A stretch of DNA of 64,000 nucleotides from an uncultured Alphaproteobacteria bacterium (GCA_944390275.1 CALXPL010000001.1:496001-560000), one strand, 5' to 3'. Counted from the stretch's first letter, positions 9,996 to 18,887 are shown. Made by a program: numbers and translations. The notes: generated from the sequence alone by a model not told the origin.

Positions 9996-10056
9996 GTTTT
10001 TCTTCTTTATTGGTTAACTCAATTTTTAAAAAGTTTCTTTATTATAAAAATAATAC

Positions 10057-10087
10057 TTGACTTAGAGTCAACTCTAAAAATTATGAT
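10057..10087 (+). promoter_or_regulatory. MerR-type promoter with 19-bp spacer and dyad
   Basis: -35 TTGACT (10057-10062) and -10 TATGAT (10082-10087) are separated by 19 bp. The spacer holds the dyad TTAGAGT-CA-ACTCTAA (10062-10077). A long spacer centred on a dyad is the hallmark of promoters that MerR proteins untwist to activate, and the dyad resembles AdhR/NmlR sites. It drives the DXS-like and cupin genes. Confidence 0.85.
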
Positions 10088-10132
10088 GTTTTTAATTTTA
10101 GAGTTTCGATTATGCAATTTAAGGAGAATGTA

Positions 10133-11893
10133 ATGTCTTATTTAGTAAATATCAATTCACCCGAAGATGTTAAAAAACTTAATCTTCAAGAAATGGATGC
10201 CTTAGCCGGTGAAATTCGGGCTGCTATTCTTAATCGTGATAGTAAAATCGGCGGTCATGTCGGACCTAATCTTGGAATTGTTGAGGCGACAATAGCGTTA
10301 CATTATGTTTTTGATTCTCCTAAAGATAAAATTGTTTTTGATGTTTCTCATCAATGCTATCCTCATAAATTGTTGACAGGTCGAAAAGCCGGTTTCTTAA
10401 CCAAAGAAGGGATGGAAAAAATTTCCGGTTATACGAATCCTAGTGAAAGTGAACATGACCATTTTGTTGTTGGACATACATCAACTGCGGTTAGTCTTGC
10501 TTGCGGTTTGGCAAAAGCACGAAATATTCGTGGTGAAAATCATAATGTCATAGCTGTGCTTGGTGACGGGTCTTTGAGTGGTGGCGAAGCTTTAGAAGGT
10601 TTAAGTAATGCCGCGGTTTTGAAGAGTAATATTATTGTTCTTCTTAATGATAATGAAATGTCTATTGCCGAAAATCATGGTGGCTTATATACGAATTTAC
10701 GTTTGTTGCGCGAGACAAAAGGGCAGGCGGAATGTAATCTTTTTAAGGCTTTGGGATTTGATTATTACTATGTTGAAGATGGTAATTCCATTAAGTCTAT
10801 GATAGATGTTTTATCTAAAGTTAAAGATACCAACAAACCGACCTTGGTTCATATTCATACCTTAAAAGGTAAAGGTTATAAATTTGCTGAAGAAAATAAA
10901 GAAAAATGGCATTGGAATCTTCCGTTTGATATCAAAAGCGGTGAAAACACAATTTCTGACGGAAATGAAGAAAATTATAATGACATTACGGTCGATTATT
11001 TAATTGATAAAGTTGCTCAAGATAAAAATGTGGTCGTGGTTAATGCCGGAACCCCAGGTGCCGTCGGTTTAACACCCGATAAACGAGAAAAACTCGGTGA
11101 AAATTTTGTCGATGTCGGTATTGCAGAAGAGCATGCTGTGGCTTTCTCTTCGGCTTTAGCAAAAGGCGGTTGTAAACCGGTTTATATGGTTTGGAGTTCT
11201 TTTGTGCAACGCACCTATGACCAATTGTCTCAAGATTTGGCAATTAATAATAATCCTGCGGTTATTTTAGTCTTTGGCGGTGCTATTTCTTCTGCCGATG
11301 TAACCCATTTGGGGTGTTTTGATATTCCTTTGATTTCAAATATTCCGAATATTATTCATTTGGCTCCGACAACAAAAGAGGAATATGTATTTATGTTGGA
11401 TTGGGCAATTGAACAAACACAGCATCCGATTGTTATTCGTGTTCCTTCACAAGTTATTTATGCTCAAGAAGACGTAAATACGCAATTTGATAATTTAAAT
11501 ACATCTGTTGTGGCTCAAAAAGGGGAGTATGTTGCAATTTTGGCTTTGGGAAGTTTCTGGGAACTTGGGCAAAAAGTTGCTCAAAGTTTGAAAAAACAAA
11601 ATATTGACGCAACTCTTATTAATCCTCGTTTTATTAGCGGTCTTGATGAAAAACTACTTGCTGAATTAATGGAAAATCATGAGGTTGTCGTAACATTGGA
11701 AGATGGTGTTTTAAATGGTGGATTTGGTGAGAAAGTTGCTCGTTTTTATGGTGCTACGTCTATGAAAGTCCTGAATTACGGCGCAAAAAAGGAATTTACT
11801 GATCGTATTCCTCTTCAAAAACTCTATGAACAGAATCGCTTAATTCCTGATATGATTGTTGATGATATTTTGGCTTTATCAGCTCTGAAATAA
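10133..11893 (+). CDS. 1-deoxy-D-xylulose-5-phosphate synthase-like TPP enzyme
   Basis: The start is taken at 10133 behind AAGGAG (586 aa); an upstream in-frame ATG at 10112 has no site. Domain order is that of DXS: TPP domain with GGHVGPNLGIVE and GDGSLSGGEALEGLSN, then a pyrimidine domain with VDVGIAEEHAVAF, then a C-terminal domain. DXS makes DXP from pyruvate and glyceraldehyde-3-phosphate. This one is about 35-50 aa shorter than usual and replaces the DRAG motif of the substrate pocket (Arg398 in E. coli) with FGGA, while keeping the THxGxFD His. It may use another aldehyde acceptor. It is controlled by a MerR-type promoter and followed by a cupin, unlike housekeeping dxs. Confidence 0.75.
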   Translation: MSYLVNINSPEDVKKLNLQEMDALAGEIRAAILNRDSKIGGHVGPNLGIVEATIALHYVFDSPKDKIVFDVSHQCYPHKLLTGRKAGFLTKEGMEKISGYTNPSESEHDHFVVGHTSTAVSLACGLAKARNIRGENHNVIAVLGDGSLSGGEALEGLSNAAVLKSNIIVLLNDNEMSIAENHGGLYTNLRLLRETKGQAECNLFKALGFDYYYVEDGNSIKSMIDVLSKVKDTNKPTLVHIHTLKGKGYKFAEENKEKWHWNLPFDIKSGENTISDGNEENYNDITVDYLIDKVAQDKNVVVVNAGTPGAVGLTPDKREKLGENFVDVGIAEEHAVAFSSALAKGGCKPVYMVWSSFVQRTYDQLSQDLAINNNPAVILVFGGAISSADVTHLGCFDIPLISNIPNIIHLAPTTKEEYVFMLDWAIEQTQHPIVIRVPSQVIYAQEDVNTQFDNLNTSVVAQKGEYVAILALGSFWELGQKVAQSLKKQNIDATLINPRFISGLDEKLLAELMENHEVVVTLEDGVLNGGFGEKVARFYGATSMKVLNYGAKKEFTDRIPLQKLYEQNRLIPDMIVDDILALSALK

Positions 11894-11940
11894 ATTTGTG
11901 TGAAATGATGGTTAATTTTTATAGAGGAGATTTTTGAGTT

Positions 11941-12348
11941 ATGAGGAATGCTCCCATTGATACTGTTTTTAATCAAGGTAAACCTAATCCTTATGGAGAA
12001 TTTTTTACAGGGAAGACTTATTTGACTATGCTAAGTGAAAAAGATGATGTTTTTAATGCACCGATAGGAAATGTTACATTTGAACCCAAAGCCCGTACGC
12101 ATTGGCATAAACATAGCGGTGGGCAAATTCTTTTGGTCTTAAGCGGAGAGGGGAGATATCAAGAAAAAGGTAAAGATGTTCAGGTTGTTCGAAAAGGTGA
12201 TGTTATACGAATTGCTCCTAATGTTGAACATTGGCACGGTGCTGCTCCTGATTCTTGGATGACACATATTTCTGTGGAAACAAATGTTCCAAACAATACG
12301 ACAGAATGGTTGTCTCCGGTGTCTGATGATGAATATTGCTTTTCTTAA
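11941..12348 (+). CDS. Cupin-domain protein
   Basis: A 135-aa single cupin. Motif 1 is THWHKHSGGQILLVLSGEG (around residues 50-68), motif 2 is GDVIRIAPNVEHWHG (around residues 84-98); the histidines can bind a metal. Similar small cupins (DUF-type, near carboxymuconolactone-decarboxylase genes) often sit in AdhR/NmlR-type regulons. GAGGAG precedes the ATG. It lies 47 nt after the DXS-like gene and probably shares its transcript. The exact reaction is unknown. Confidence 0.85.
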   Translation: MRNAPIDTVFNQGKPNPYGEFFTGKTYLTMLSEKDDVFNAPIGNVTFEPKARTHWHKHSGGQILLVLSGEGRYQEKGKDVQVVRKGDVIRIAPNVEHWHGAAPDSWMTHISVETNVPNNTTEWLSPVSDDEYCFS

Positions 12349-12385
12349 ATATTTTTGCTTGGTATTCTCGTTTATTAAAAAATTC

Positions 12386-12693
12386 TTGACAAGATTGAAC
12401 AACAGGACTAGTACTCTTGTCAGTTGATTATTTTTTTGTTTAATTATCAGATTTATAATTTTATTTCGCAGTTGATGGCTTGAAAAGTATATTCGAGGTT
12501 AGGTTTTCGGTTCGGAAATCTCATGGTGCGAAATTTTATTATATTTTATTGCGGGTTAATCAGTTGTGATTTATCTCAGCATGAATATTTAACACTTTTA
12601 TATAAGTTGTTATGAATTAAAATAAAATAGCTTTTTTAGCCAATTAGCTTATATTTGGAAAGGTCTGCGTTGTGAAATGCGGATCTTTTTTTT
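12386..12693 (+). ncRNA. Candidate small structured RNA gene
   Basis: A gene-free stretch of about 345 bp. It begins with a perfect -35 TTGACA (12386-12391), a 17-bp spacer and a weak -10 TAGTAC (12409-12414), and ends in a Rho-independent terminator (stem 12662-12669 with 12678-12685, then nine T). Inside, TTCGCA (12465-12470) pairs with TGCGAA (12528-12533) and encloses a second hairpin (GGTTTTCG, GTT loop, CGGAAATC). No open frame of note. The terminator's T-run points to the plus strand, so it does not serve the minus-strand gene to the right. I do not recognise 6S, tmRNA, SRP or RNase P signatures. Confidence 0.45.
12662..12693 (+). terminator. Terminator of the candidate small RNA
   Basis: GGTCTGCG (12662-12669) pairs with TGCGGATC (12678-12685) allowing G-T pairs, followed by nine T. 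Confidence 0.7.
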
Positions 12694-12694
12694 G

Positions 12695-13267
12695 TTATTT
12701 TTTCTTAGGCATTTCTAAATGAAGAAGTTCATACATTCGTTTTAAGCGGCGATGTACAATATAACGAGCAATAGGTTTTGATATTTGTTCCAAACCTAAA
12801 AAACTCCACGATTTGTAATTATTGTAACTTTTCATATCAATATAGCATAGGCGATATGTTTTGCCTTTTTTTTGAACAACAAAATTCATGAGATTGAAAT
12901 CATAAAAAAACAAATCATTTTCTTGGAGTAATTGGCTGAATTTGTTGATTTCTTGTGCAATTTGCGGCACCATTTGCCCGCTTATTACATAACTGACCAG
13001 AGGTTTTGATATTTTTCCGTCATCATCTTTAATTAGTTCCGAAATTAATCCTAGTCCTTTGTTGGTTTCTACTAATTCCGAACCATAATGACATATGAAA
13101 TTGCCGAGAATGGGATGAACTTTGTTGTAAACGTTTAATTCTTCAAGGAAAGCATTTCTTGCTTTTTGCGGATTTTGAAAAACTTTTACGCATTTTTCTT
13201 TATCAAAAGGATGCGCATAACATTCTCGTGTCGCTCCTTTTCCGATTAATTCTGTTAGCTCTAACAT
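12695..13267 (-). CDS. YrbL-like protein (PhoP regulatory network family), kinase-like
   Basis: The start is the ATG at 13267, 3 nt after the trmB stop, giving 190 aa; the longer frame runs back into trmB. The N-terminus LIGKGATRECYAHPFDKEKC is like a kinase nucleotide loop, VKVFQ follows as the beta-3 Lys, and YDFNLMNFVV resembles a catalytic loop (D-x4-N), then YIDMKSY. This matches the YrbL family of kinase-like proteins found at polysaccharide/LPS loci; the substrate is not known. It is last in the metK-trmB-yrbL unit. Confidence 0.7.
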   Translation of the reverse strand: MLELTELIGKGATRECYAHPFDKEKCVKVFQNPQKARNAFLEELNVYNKVHPILGNFICHYGSELVETNKGLGLISELIKDDDGKISKPLVSYVISGQMVPQIAQEINKFSQLLQENDLFFYDFNLMNFVVQKKGKTYRLCYIDMKSYNNYKSWSFLGLEQISKPIARYIVHRRLKRMYELLHLEMPKKK

Positions 13268-13269
13268 TC

Positions 13270-14010
13270 TTACTTTCTTTTGTAATCTAAAAATACGGGA
13301 CGACGCCCTTCCTTCAAGGCTTTGCGTTGATATTTGGTTTGTACCCAATCTTGTGGTTCTCGTTTCCAGTCATTGCCACATGTGGCTGTCCATTCAAAAT
13401 CAGAACATTCATGCATTTGTCTTAATGTCCAAGCTTTGTAGATTTTGTGGTCTGTCGCAATGCGTAAAATCCCGTTGGGTTTTAATATACGTGCTAATTC
13501 TTTTAAATTTTCTTGGTTTATAAAACGTCGTGAGGCGTGTTTCTTTTTGGGCCATGGATCCGGAAATAAAAGATATATTTTATCTAAAAATGCATTGGGC
13601 ATTCTCTTAAATAATAAACGTATATCGTCATCATAAATTCTTATATTATCAACCCGTTCCGGTAAAAGGGATATTGTTTCCGGAATGTTGCTGCCTTCTT
13701 TTATTCCGGTAATTAAGGTTAATAAATTAGCTACGCCATTTTGAAAAACTTCGGCTCCGATATAACCGTTTTCCGGATGTTTTAAGGCTTGTCCGGCAAG
13801 ATGTTCTCCATTGCCAAATCCTATTTCTAAGCAGATTTCTTTTACTTCTCTTTTGAACAGGGTTTCGGCTTTAAGTTCTGTATCTTCATTGATTTTTATT
13901 GAAGGTAAAAAACTTTCAAGCAATGTTGATTTGGCTTTCCTTATGGTTCTTCCCTTGCGTCTGCCGAAAAATTTTGGTTTGTCATTTGCAAATGTATTGT
14001 TTAAAAACAT
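13270..14010 (-). CDS. trmB: tRNA (guanine-N7-)-methyltransferase
   Basis: A 246-aa Rossmann methyltransferase. It shows the SAM loop EIGFGNGEHLAG and the TrmB signature LLFPDPWPKKKHASRR. It methylates G46 in the variable loop of tRNAs using S-adenosylmethionine. It overlaps metK by 10 nt, so the SAM-making and SAM-using enzymes are translationally coupled. The same order metK-trmB is common in Alphaproteobacteria. Length is normal. Confidence 0.95.
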   Translation of the reverse strand: MFLNNTFANDKPKFFGRRKGRTIRKAKSTLLESFLPSIKINEDTELKAETLFKREVKEICLEIGFGNGEHLAGQALKHPENGYIGAEVFQNGVANLLTLITGIKEGSNIPETISLLPERVDNIRIYDDDIRLLFKRMPNAFLDKIYLLFPDPWPKKKHASRRFINQENLKELARILKPNGILRIATDHKIYKAWTLRQMHECSDFEWTATCGNDWKREPQDWVQTKYQRKALKEGRRPVFLDYKRK

Positions 14011-15146
14011 GTTTGTAATTCTCTGATTAAATCTAATTTTTCCCAGGTAAAGAAATCTTTTTCTGCCGGACGTCCGAAATGTCCGTATGCAGCTGTCGGT
14101 TGATATATGGGACGTCTTAACTTTAAATGTTTTATTATACCTTCGGGGCTTAAGTCAAGATTATCTTGAATGAATTTTTTTATCTTGTTTGTATCCCCTT
14201 GTTCTGTTCCGTAATAATCTATGTAAAATGATATGGGGGCTTTACATCCTATGGCGTAAGATATTTGTATTAGACATTTCTTGGCTAATCCTGATGCAAC
14301 AATGTTTTTAGCTAGATAACGAAGCATATAAGCTGCCGAACGATCTACTTTGGTTGCGTCTTTTCCTGAAAAAGCTCCTCCGCCATGCGGGGCGTATCCT
14401 CCGTATGTGTCAACTATAATCTTTCTTCCCGTTAATCCCGTATCCCCATCGGGACCTCCTATAACAAAACGTCCGGTGGGATTAATTAGAATATTTGTCT
14501 CTTTTGTTATAAATTGTTCGGGTATCGTTTCTTTTATAATTTTATGTACTATTTGTGATACCTCTTCGTGGGATAATATTTCTTGGTGTTGTGTTGAAAG
14601 AATTATTGTTTGAATATCTGTTGCTTCATGTTTTTCGTTGTAATGAAAGGTTATTTGGCTTTTCGAATCCGGTTCAATGCCGCTAATCATTTCTTGATGT
14701 CTGGCTTGTGCTAAATTTTGCAAAAGTTTATGGGCATAATAAATGGCTGCCGGCACATATTCGGTATCTGAATTGCTTTCTGCGTAGCCAAACATTATGC
14801 CTTGATCTCCGGCTCCTTGTTTGTTTACTCCCAGGGCTATATCCGGTGATTGATGGTGTAATAAATTTTCGATTTTTACTGTTTGCCAACTGAAATTTTT
14901 TTGATCATAACCGATTGCTTTGATTTTTTCTCTTACCCTTTGTTCTATTTCTTGCGGCGAGATATATTCTTGGCACGAAATTTCTCCTGACAATATTATT
15001 TTGTTTGTTGTAGCTAATGTTTCTATGGCTGTACGTGCATGTGAATCTTTTTCTAGGTATAAGTCTAAAAGGCTATCTGATATTTGATCACATATCTTAT
15101 CCGGGTGGCCTTCTGATACTGATTCTGATGTGTATAGATAATCCAT
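14001..15146 (-). CDS. metK: S-adenosylmethionine synthetase
   Basis: 381 aa from the ATG at 15146, which follows AAAGGAG by 6 nt; the frame could start 30 nt further up but with no site. Motifs: SESVSEGHPDKICDQISD, GAGDQGIMFGYA, GPDGDTGLTGRK and GGGAFSGKDATKVDRS. It makes SAM from methionine and ATP. There is only about 38 nt between a terminator-like hairpin (15184-15202) and the start, leaving no room for an ordinary promoter, so transcription must come from upstream through that hairpin. Confidence 0.96.
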   Translation of the reverse strand: MDYLYTSESVSEGHPDKICDQISDSLLDLYLEKDSHARTAIETLATTNKIILSGEISCQEYISPQEIEQRVREKIKAIGYDQKNFSWQTVKIENLLHHQSPDIALGVNKQGAGDQGIMFGYAESNSDTEYVPAAIYYAHKLLQNLAQARHQEMISGIEPDSKSQITFHYNEKHEATDIQTIILSTQHQEILSHEEVSQIVHKIIKETIPEQFITKETNILINPTGRFVIGGPDGDTGLTGRKIIVDTYGGYAPHGGGAFSGKDATKVDRSAAYMLRYLAKNIVASGLAKKCLIQISYAIGCKAPISFYIDYYGTEQGDTNKIKKFIQDNLDLSPEGIIKHLKLRRPIYQPTAAYGHFGRPAEKDFFTWEKLDLIRELQTCF

Positions 15147-15183
15147 GGGGCTTCTCCTTTGGTCTTTTTTTATCATAAAAAAA

Positions 15184-15209
15184 AGCCGGTAAATTACCAG
15201 CTTTTTTTC
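15184..15209. terminator. Bidirectional hairpin between the XRE gene and metK
   Basis: AGCCGGTAA (15184-15192) pairs with TTACCAGCT (15194-15202) with A-run on one side and T-run on the other. On the minus strand it lies between the regulator and metK and could terminate or attenuate. Confidence 0.65.
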
Positions 15210-15229
15210 TGATTACAGACAATTTTTTT

Positions 15230-15739
15230 TCATTCTTCGTCGTTTTCTTTGTTTTTTTCATAATTGTTGGTTGATTTTGACATTGCTACAATTAAATCAA
15301 ACAAATGTTTTGCTGCTTTTCTGTTGGATATTTTGTAATAAGCTTTTACTAATTCTATTGTTTCTTGACGATTCATCGGGTCAGAATCAAATGTCGCCTC
15401 TTCTTCTTCCAAGCACAATGGTTGACTATCCGGAATGCTAAACATTCTTGGGCTTTGATTAGCTACGCTTTTATCCATATCTTCATAGAAAAATTCTACG
15501 GGAACATCCAATACTTTTCCGATATCCCATAAACGGCTTGCTCCTACGCGATTCATACCCCTTTCGTATTTTTGTACTTGTTGAAAGGTGAGCCCTAATA
15601 AAGAAGCGAGTTTTTCTTGGCTTAGGCCAAGCAGCGTTCTTCTTAAACGGATACGATTTCCGACATGTACGTCAATAGGATTGGGTTGTCCTGTCGGCGT
15701 TCTTCCTCGGCTCGATCTTTTTACAGTCTCTGCACTCAT
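15230..15739 (-). CDS. XRE-family transcriptional regulator
   Basis: A 169-aa protein with an HTH_3 domain (about residues 29-85: GNRIRLRRTLLGLSQEKLAS, then TFQQVQKYERGMNRVGASRL) and an acidic, helical C-terminal part. It is the type usually found just upstream of metK in Alphaproteobacteria. The upstream region carries two copies of ATGTGCTAAAA (15767-15777 and 15832-15842), possible sites for self-regulation. Targets are unknown. Confidence 0.85.
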   Translation of the reverse strand: MSAETVKRSSRGRTPTGQPNPIDVHVGNRIRLRRTLLGLSQEKLASLLGLTFQQVQKYERGMNRVGASRLWDIGKVLDVPVEFFYEDMDKSVANQSPRMFSIPDSQPLCLEEEEATFDSDPMNRQETIELVKAYYKISNRKAAKHLFDLIVAMSKSTNNYEKNKENDEE

Positions 15740-15766
15740 AGTTCTTTCCTTGTTATTATTTAGTCC

Positions 15767-15842
15767 ATGTGCTAAAAATATGATGTTCTCAATCGTTCGT
15801 CAATAACAATTTTGCAATATTTTTTAATTTAATGTGCTAAAA
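15767..15842. repeat. Pair of 11-bp direct repeats upstream of the XRE gene
   Basis: ATGTGCTAAAA occurs at 15767-15777 and 15832-15842, 65 bp apart, between lnt and the regulator's start. They are candidates for operator sites of the XRE protein. Confidence 0.45.
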
Positions 15843-15878
15843 CCTAACTAGTGATTTTATTGTATGAATTTCAAGCTA

Positions 15879-17402
15879 CTAACGTTTGTAATTTGTTAGA
15901 AAAATTACGAGTATTATATTAAATATAACTAATATTAGTGGTATTTTATTTCCGCTTTTTCCATAGCTTGTGTATAAGTTTAGTTGTAAAGGGAGTCTGT
16001 CGTCTAAAATTCCTCGTTGGTTTAATCCTATTTTATTTTGTATTTTTCCTAAAGGAGTTATGATGGCGCTTATTCCGCTATTGGCAGCCCGTACGATGCT
16101 TATTCCTTCTTCAACGGCTCGTAATTGTGTTGCTACCAGATGTTGATACGGGCCGGCACTGTTTCCATACCAACCATCATTGGTGGCATTGATTATCCAT
16201 TCTGGACGCTGATTCTGATTAACAATTTCGTGTGGAAAGATAATTTCGTAGCATATGACGCTGCCGATACTTGGGTAGTTCTTTATTTTAATTGTACTTG
16301 GACCCGAACCGGATAGAAAGTTTGCTATGCTGTTGGCTATCGGGCGGACAAAAGAGGGTAAATATTCACGCATGGGGATATACTCTCCAAATGGAACAAG
16401 ATGACTTTTGTCATATTCTCCGATTATATCCCCTCTTTTATCAATGATTAATATTGAATTTTTGGGGAAGGCTTCTCCGTATTTATCTATCATATAACGT
16501 AATGTGCCCGTAATTAAGTAGCCCTGCGGCGGTATTGCTTCCGTAACTTTTTGACGATGAAATGTATCAATGTCTAACGGAAAGGGGCTCGCTGTTTCGC
16601 CCCATATTATGAAATCTTTGTTTTCATATCCTTTTGTTTGACTTAATTTAATGTAGTCTTGAAGATTTTTTTCTAATGTTTCTTTATTCCATTTCATGGT
16701 TTGGGGAATGCTGGGTTGGACAATGCGTATTTCAATGTCTGATTTCTTTGTCGTATCGTATTGAGATATTCGCCATATTCCATAGATGCCGATTGTACTT
16801 ATTCCTGTCAACATAATTGCTAGTGTGATTAATATATTTTTTTTATCGTGTTTTTCCAGTGCTAATATCGGGGCGCAGCTAATTATGAGAACTAACCATG
16901 ACAAACCATAGGTTCCGATGATGGAGGCCAGTTGAATTCCTACCGGGTGAAAGGCTAAGCATGAGCCTAATAAATTCCATGGAAATCCGGTCAATATAAA
17001 ACTTCTCAACCATTCTGACAGAACCCATAATGCCGGAAATACCGCAAATTTGCTCTTAATGTCTTTGAAATATACGGTGAAGCTACACGGAAAACCTGTA
17101 AATAAGCCAAAAAATGCTCCGCTGCTTATTAAAGCAATGGGGTAGAGCCAGCCAAAGGTTGCCGCGTCTATTAATAAGGCATTGCCTATCCATGAAAAAC
17201 CAAAAGCAAAATAACCAAATCCAAACCAATAACCTATGGCAAAACTTTGTTTGAAATTTTTGCTCCGGTTAAGCAAAAAAAGCAGCCCTGTAAAACTCAG
17301 TATCAGTATGGGGAGTATATAATACGGAGGTAGCGCTAGTACACTTAAAGAACCTAATATTGCTGCGCTTGTTTTATAATGTTGAACAAGTTTCTTTAAC
17401 AT
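15879..17402 (-). CDS. lnt: Apolipoprotein N-acyltransferase
   Basis: A 507-aa protein with N-terminal membrane helices followed by a nitrilase-like periplasmic domain. Catalytic elements are present: the Glu in WGETASPFPLD, a Lys-rich middle, and the Cys in GSVICYEIIFP. It adds the third acyl chain to the N-terminal Cys of lipoproteins at the inner membrane. It begins 6 nt after ybeY. The corC gene that usually lies between ybeY and lnt in related genomes is absent here. Two putative lipoproteins in this window (53.4-61.2 kb) would be substrates if exported normally. Confidence 0.95.
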   Translation of the reverse strand: MLKKLVQHYKTSAAILGSLSVLALPPYYILPILILSFTGLLFLLNRSKNFKQSFAIGYWFGFGYFAFGFSWIGNALLIDAATFGWLYPIALISSGAFFGLFTGFPCSFTVYFKDIKSKFAVFPALWVLSEWLRSFILTGFPWNLLGSCLAFHPVGIQLASIIGTYGLSWLVLIISCAPILALEKHDKKNILITLAIMLTGISTIGIYGIWRISQYDTTKKSDIEIRIVQPSIPQTMKWNKETLEKNLQDYIKLSQTKGYENKDFIIWGETASPFPLDIDTFHRQKVTEAIPPQGYLITGTLRYMIDKYGEAFPKNSILIIDKRGDIIGEYDKSHLVPFGEYIPMREYLPSFVRPIANSIANFLSGSGPSTIKIKNYPSIGSVICYEIIFPHEIVNQNQRPEWIINATNDGWYGNSAGPYQHLVATQLRAVEEGISIVRAANSGISAIITPLGKIQNKIGLNQRGILDDRLPLQLNLYTSYGKSGNKIPLILVIFNIILVIFLTNYKR

Positions 17403-17408
17403 GTTTCT

Positions 17409-17933
17409 TTAGTCTTTATAAGGATCATCTATCTTTAAAATATTTAAAATCTTTCTTTCAAAATCTTCCATGTATTCGGCTTCGTCATCGTCTTGATGGT
17501 CGAAACCTAAAAGATGAAGTATTCCGTGGACAAGAAGATGGCTGTAATGGTTTTTGAAACTTATTCCTTTTTCTTGAGCTTCCCTTTCCAATGTTTCTCG
17601 GGCGATGATAATGTCGCCGAGTTCTATTTCTTCAAAAAGTTGGCATTCCTGCGCAAAGTTCTCATCATCAATATTGGCAAAAGAAAGAACGTTCGTCGCT
17701 TTATCCATCTTGCGAAATTCTTTGTTCAATTTATGAATTTGTTCATCATTGCTTAGGCAAAGATTTATAATTAAAGTCTTATTAGGTGGAAGAAACGATA
17801 AATCATCATGCTGTTTAACATAATTTATTCCTGTTTCAATAACTTCTTGTGAATATGTTTCTTTTTGAGGAATACGTTCATCCCAAAGCTCATCTTCTTG
17901 AGTAATATAAACTTCCGGTTTAATCGTATCCAT
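17409..17933 (-). CDS. ybeY: Endoribonuclease YbeY (rRNA maturation)
   Basis: 174 aa if started at the ATG at 17933 behind AAGGAAA; a longer start inside phoH is possible. The zinc site HGILHLLGFDH (H-x3-H-x5-H) is intact. YbeY trims the 3' end of 16S rRNA and takes part in ribosome quality control. It overlaps the phoH stop by about 14 nt and is followed by lnt, the usual alphaproteobacterial order. Confidence 0.93.
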   Translation of the reverse strand: MDTIKPEVYITQEDELWDERIPQKETYSQEVIETGINYVKQHDDLSFLPPNKTLIINLCLSNDEQIHKLNKEFRKMDKATNVLSFANIDDENFAQECQLFEEIELGDIIIARETLEREAQEKGISFKNHYSHLLVHGILHLLGFDHQDDDEAEYMEDFERKILNILKIDDPYKD

Positions 17934-18885
17934 GTTGACGTTTTCCTTTTTCTTCATAAGCCTTGACAATTTTTGCTACCAGTCCATGTCGAACAACATC
18001 CGAGGCATTGAATGTTACGGAGCTGATGCCCTCGACTTTGTCTAAGGTATCTAATGCATCTTTTAAGCCGGATATAACACCTCTTGGTAAGTCAACTTGA
18101 CTTAAGTCCCCATTGATAACCATACGTGAATTTTCTCCCAAACGCGTTAAAAACATTTTCATTTGCATGGGGGTTGTGTTTTGTGCTTCATCCAATATGA
18201 CAAAGGCGTTTGAAAGTGTTCGTCCTCTCATGAAAGCTAACGGCGCAATTTCAATTTCTCCGATAGCTAACTTTTTATCAACCTGCTCTGCTGGAAGCAT
18301 TTCGTATAAAGCATCATACAAAGGGCGAAGGTAGGGGTCAACTTTGTCTTTTAAATCTCCGGGGAGGAACCCTAAATTTTCTCCGGCTTCTACGGCCGGA
18401 CGAGATAAAATAATTTTATCTATTTTTCCTTCGAGCATCATAGATACAGCCAATGCTACGGCTAAATAGGTTTTTCCGGTTCCGGCAGGCCCTAAGCCGA
18501 ATACCATTTCGTTTTTCATCATTTCTTGAATGTATTTTGCTTGAGTTGCCGAGCGTGGATAAATATGGCGTTTTTTTGTCTTGAGAACGATGTCTGCAAG
18601 ATTTTCTTCATTCGTATCTTCCGTATAACCACTCCCTAAACGGACGGCTGCTTTGACTTCTTGAATGGTTATTTCTATACCTTTATTTAGTTTGTGCTGC
18701 AAAATTTCTAATGCTTTATGTGCTTGTTTAACGGCACCTTCTTCTCCAATGATTTTTATTTGATTGCCGAATGAGGAAATTTCAACATCAAGCATTTGCT
18801 CAATAATTTGAAGGTTGTTATCTTGTGGACCGACAAGTTGTTGAACTTGTTGATTGTCATATATTTCAAAAATATCTTCGGTCAT
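17920..18885 (-). CDS. phoH: PhoH-like ATPase
   Basis: A 321-aa protein with Walker A GPAGTGKTYLA and Walker B FVILDEAQNT, plus an N-terminal KH-like region. PhoH/YbeZ proteins are P-loop ATPases linked to RNA metabolism and partner with YbeY, which is the next gene. It begins 2 nt after the miaB stop, so miaB-phoH-ybeY-lnt are one operon. Confidence 0.93.
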   Translation of the reverse strand: MTEDIFEIYDNQQVQQLVGPQDNNLQIIEQMLDVEISSFGNQIKIIGEEGAVKQAHKALEILQHKLNKGIEITIQEVKAAVRLGSGYTEDTNEENLADIVLKTKKRHIYPRSATQAKYIQEMMKNEMVFGLGPAGTGKTYLAVALAVSMMLEGKIDKIILSRPAVEAGENLGFLPGDLKDKVDPYLRPLYDALYEMLPAEQVDKKLAIGEIEIAPLAFMRGRTLSNAFVILDEAQNTTPMQMKMFLTRLGENSRMVINGDLSQVDLPRGVISGLKDALDTLDKVEGISSVTFNASDVVRHGLVAKIVKAYEEKGKRQHGYD

Positions 18886-18887
18886 GG

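Noticed and set aside
15147..15229. SAM riboswitch before metK
   Set aside because: Only about 80 nt, mostly a terminator hairpin; no SAM-I or SAM-II core seen.
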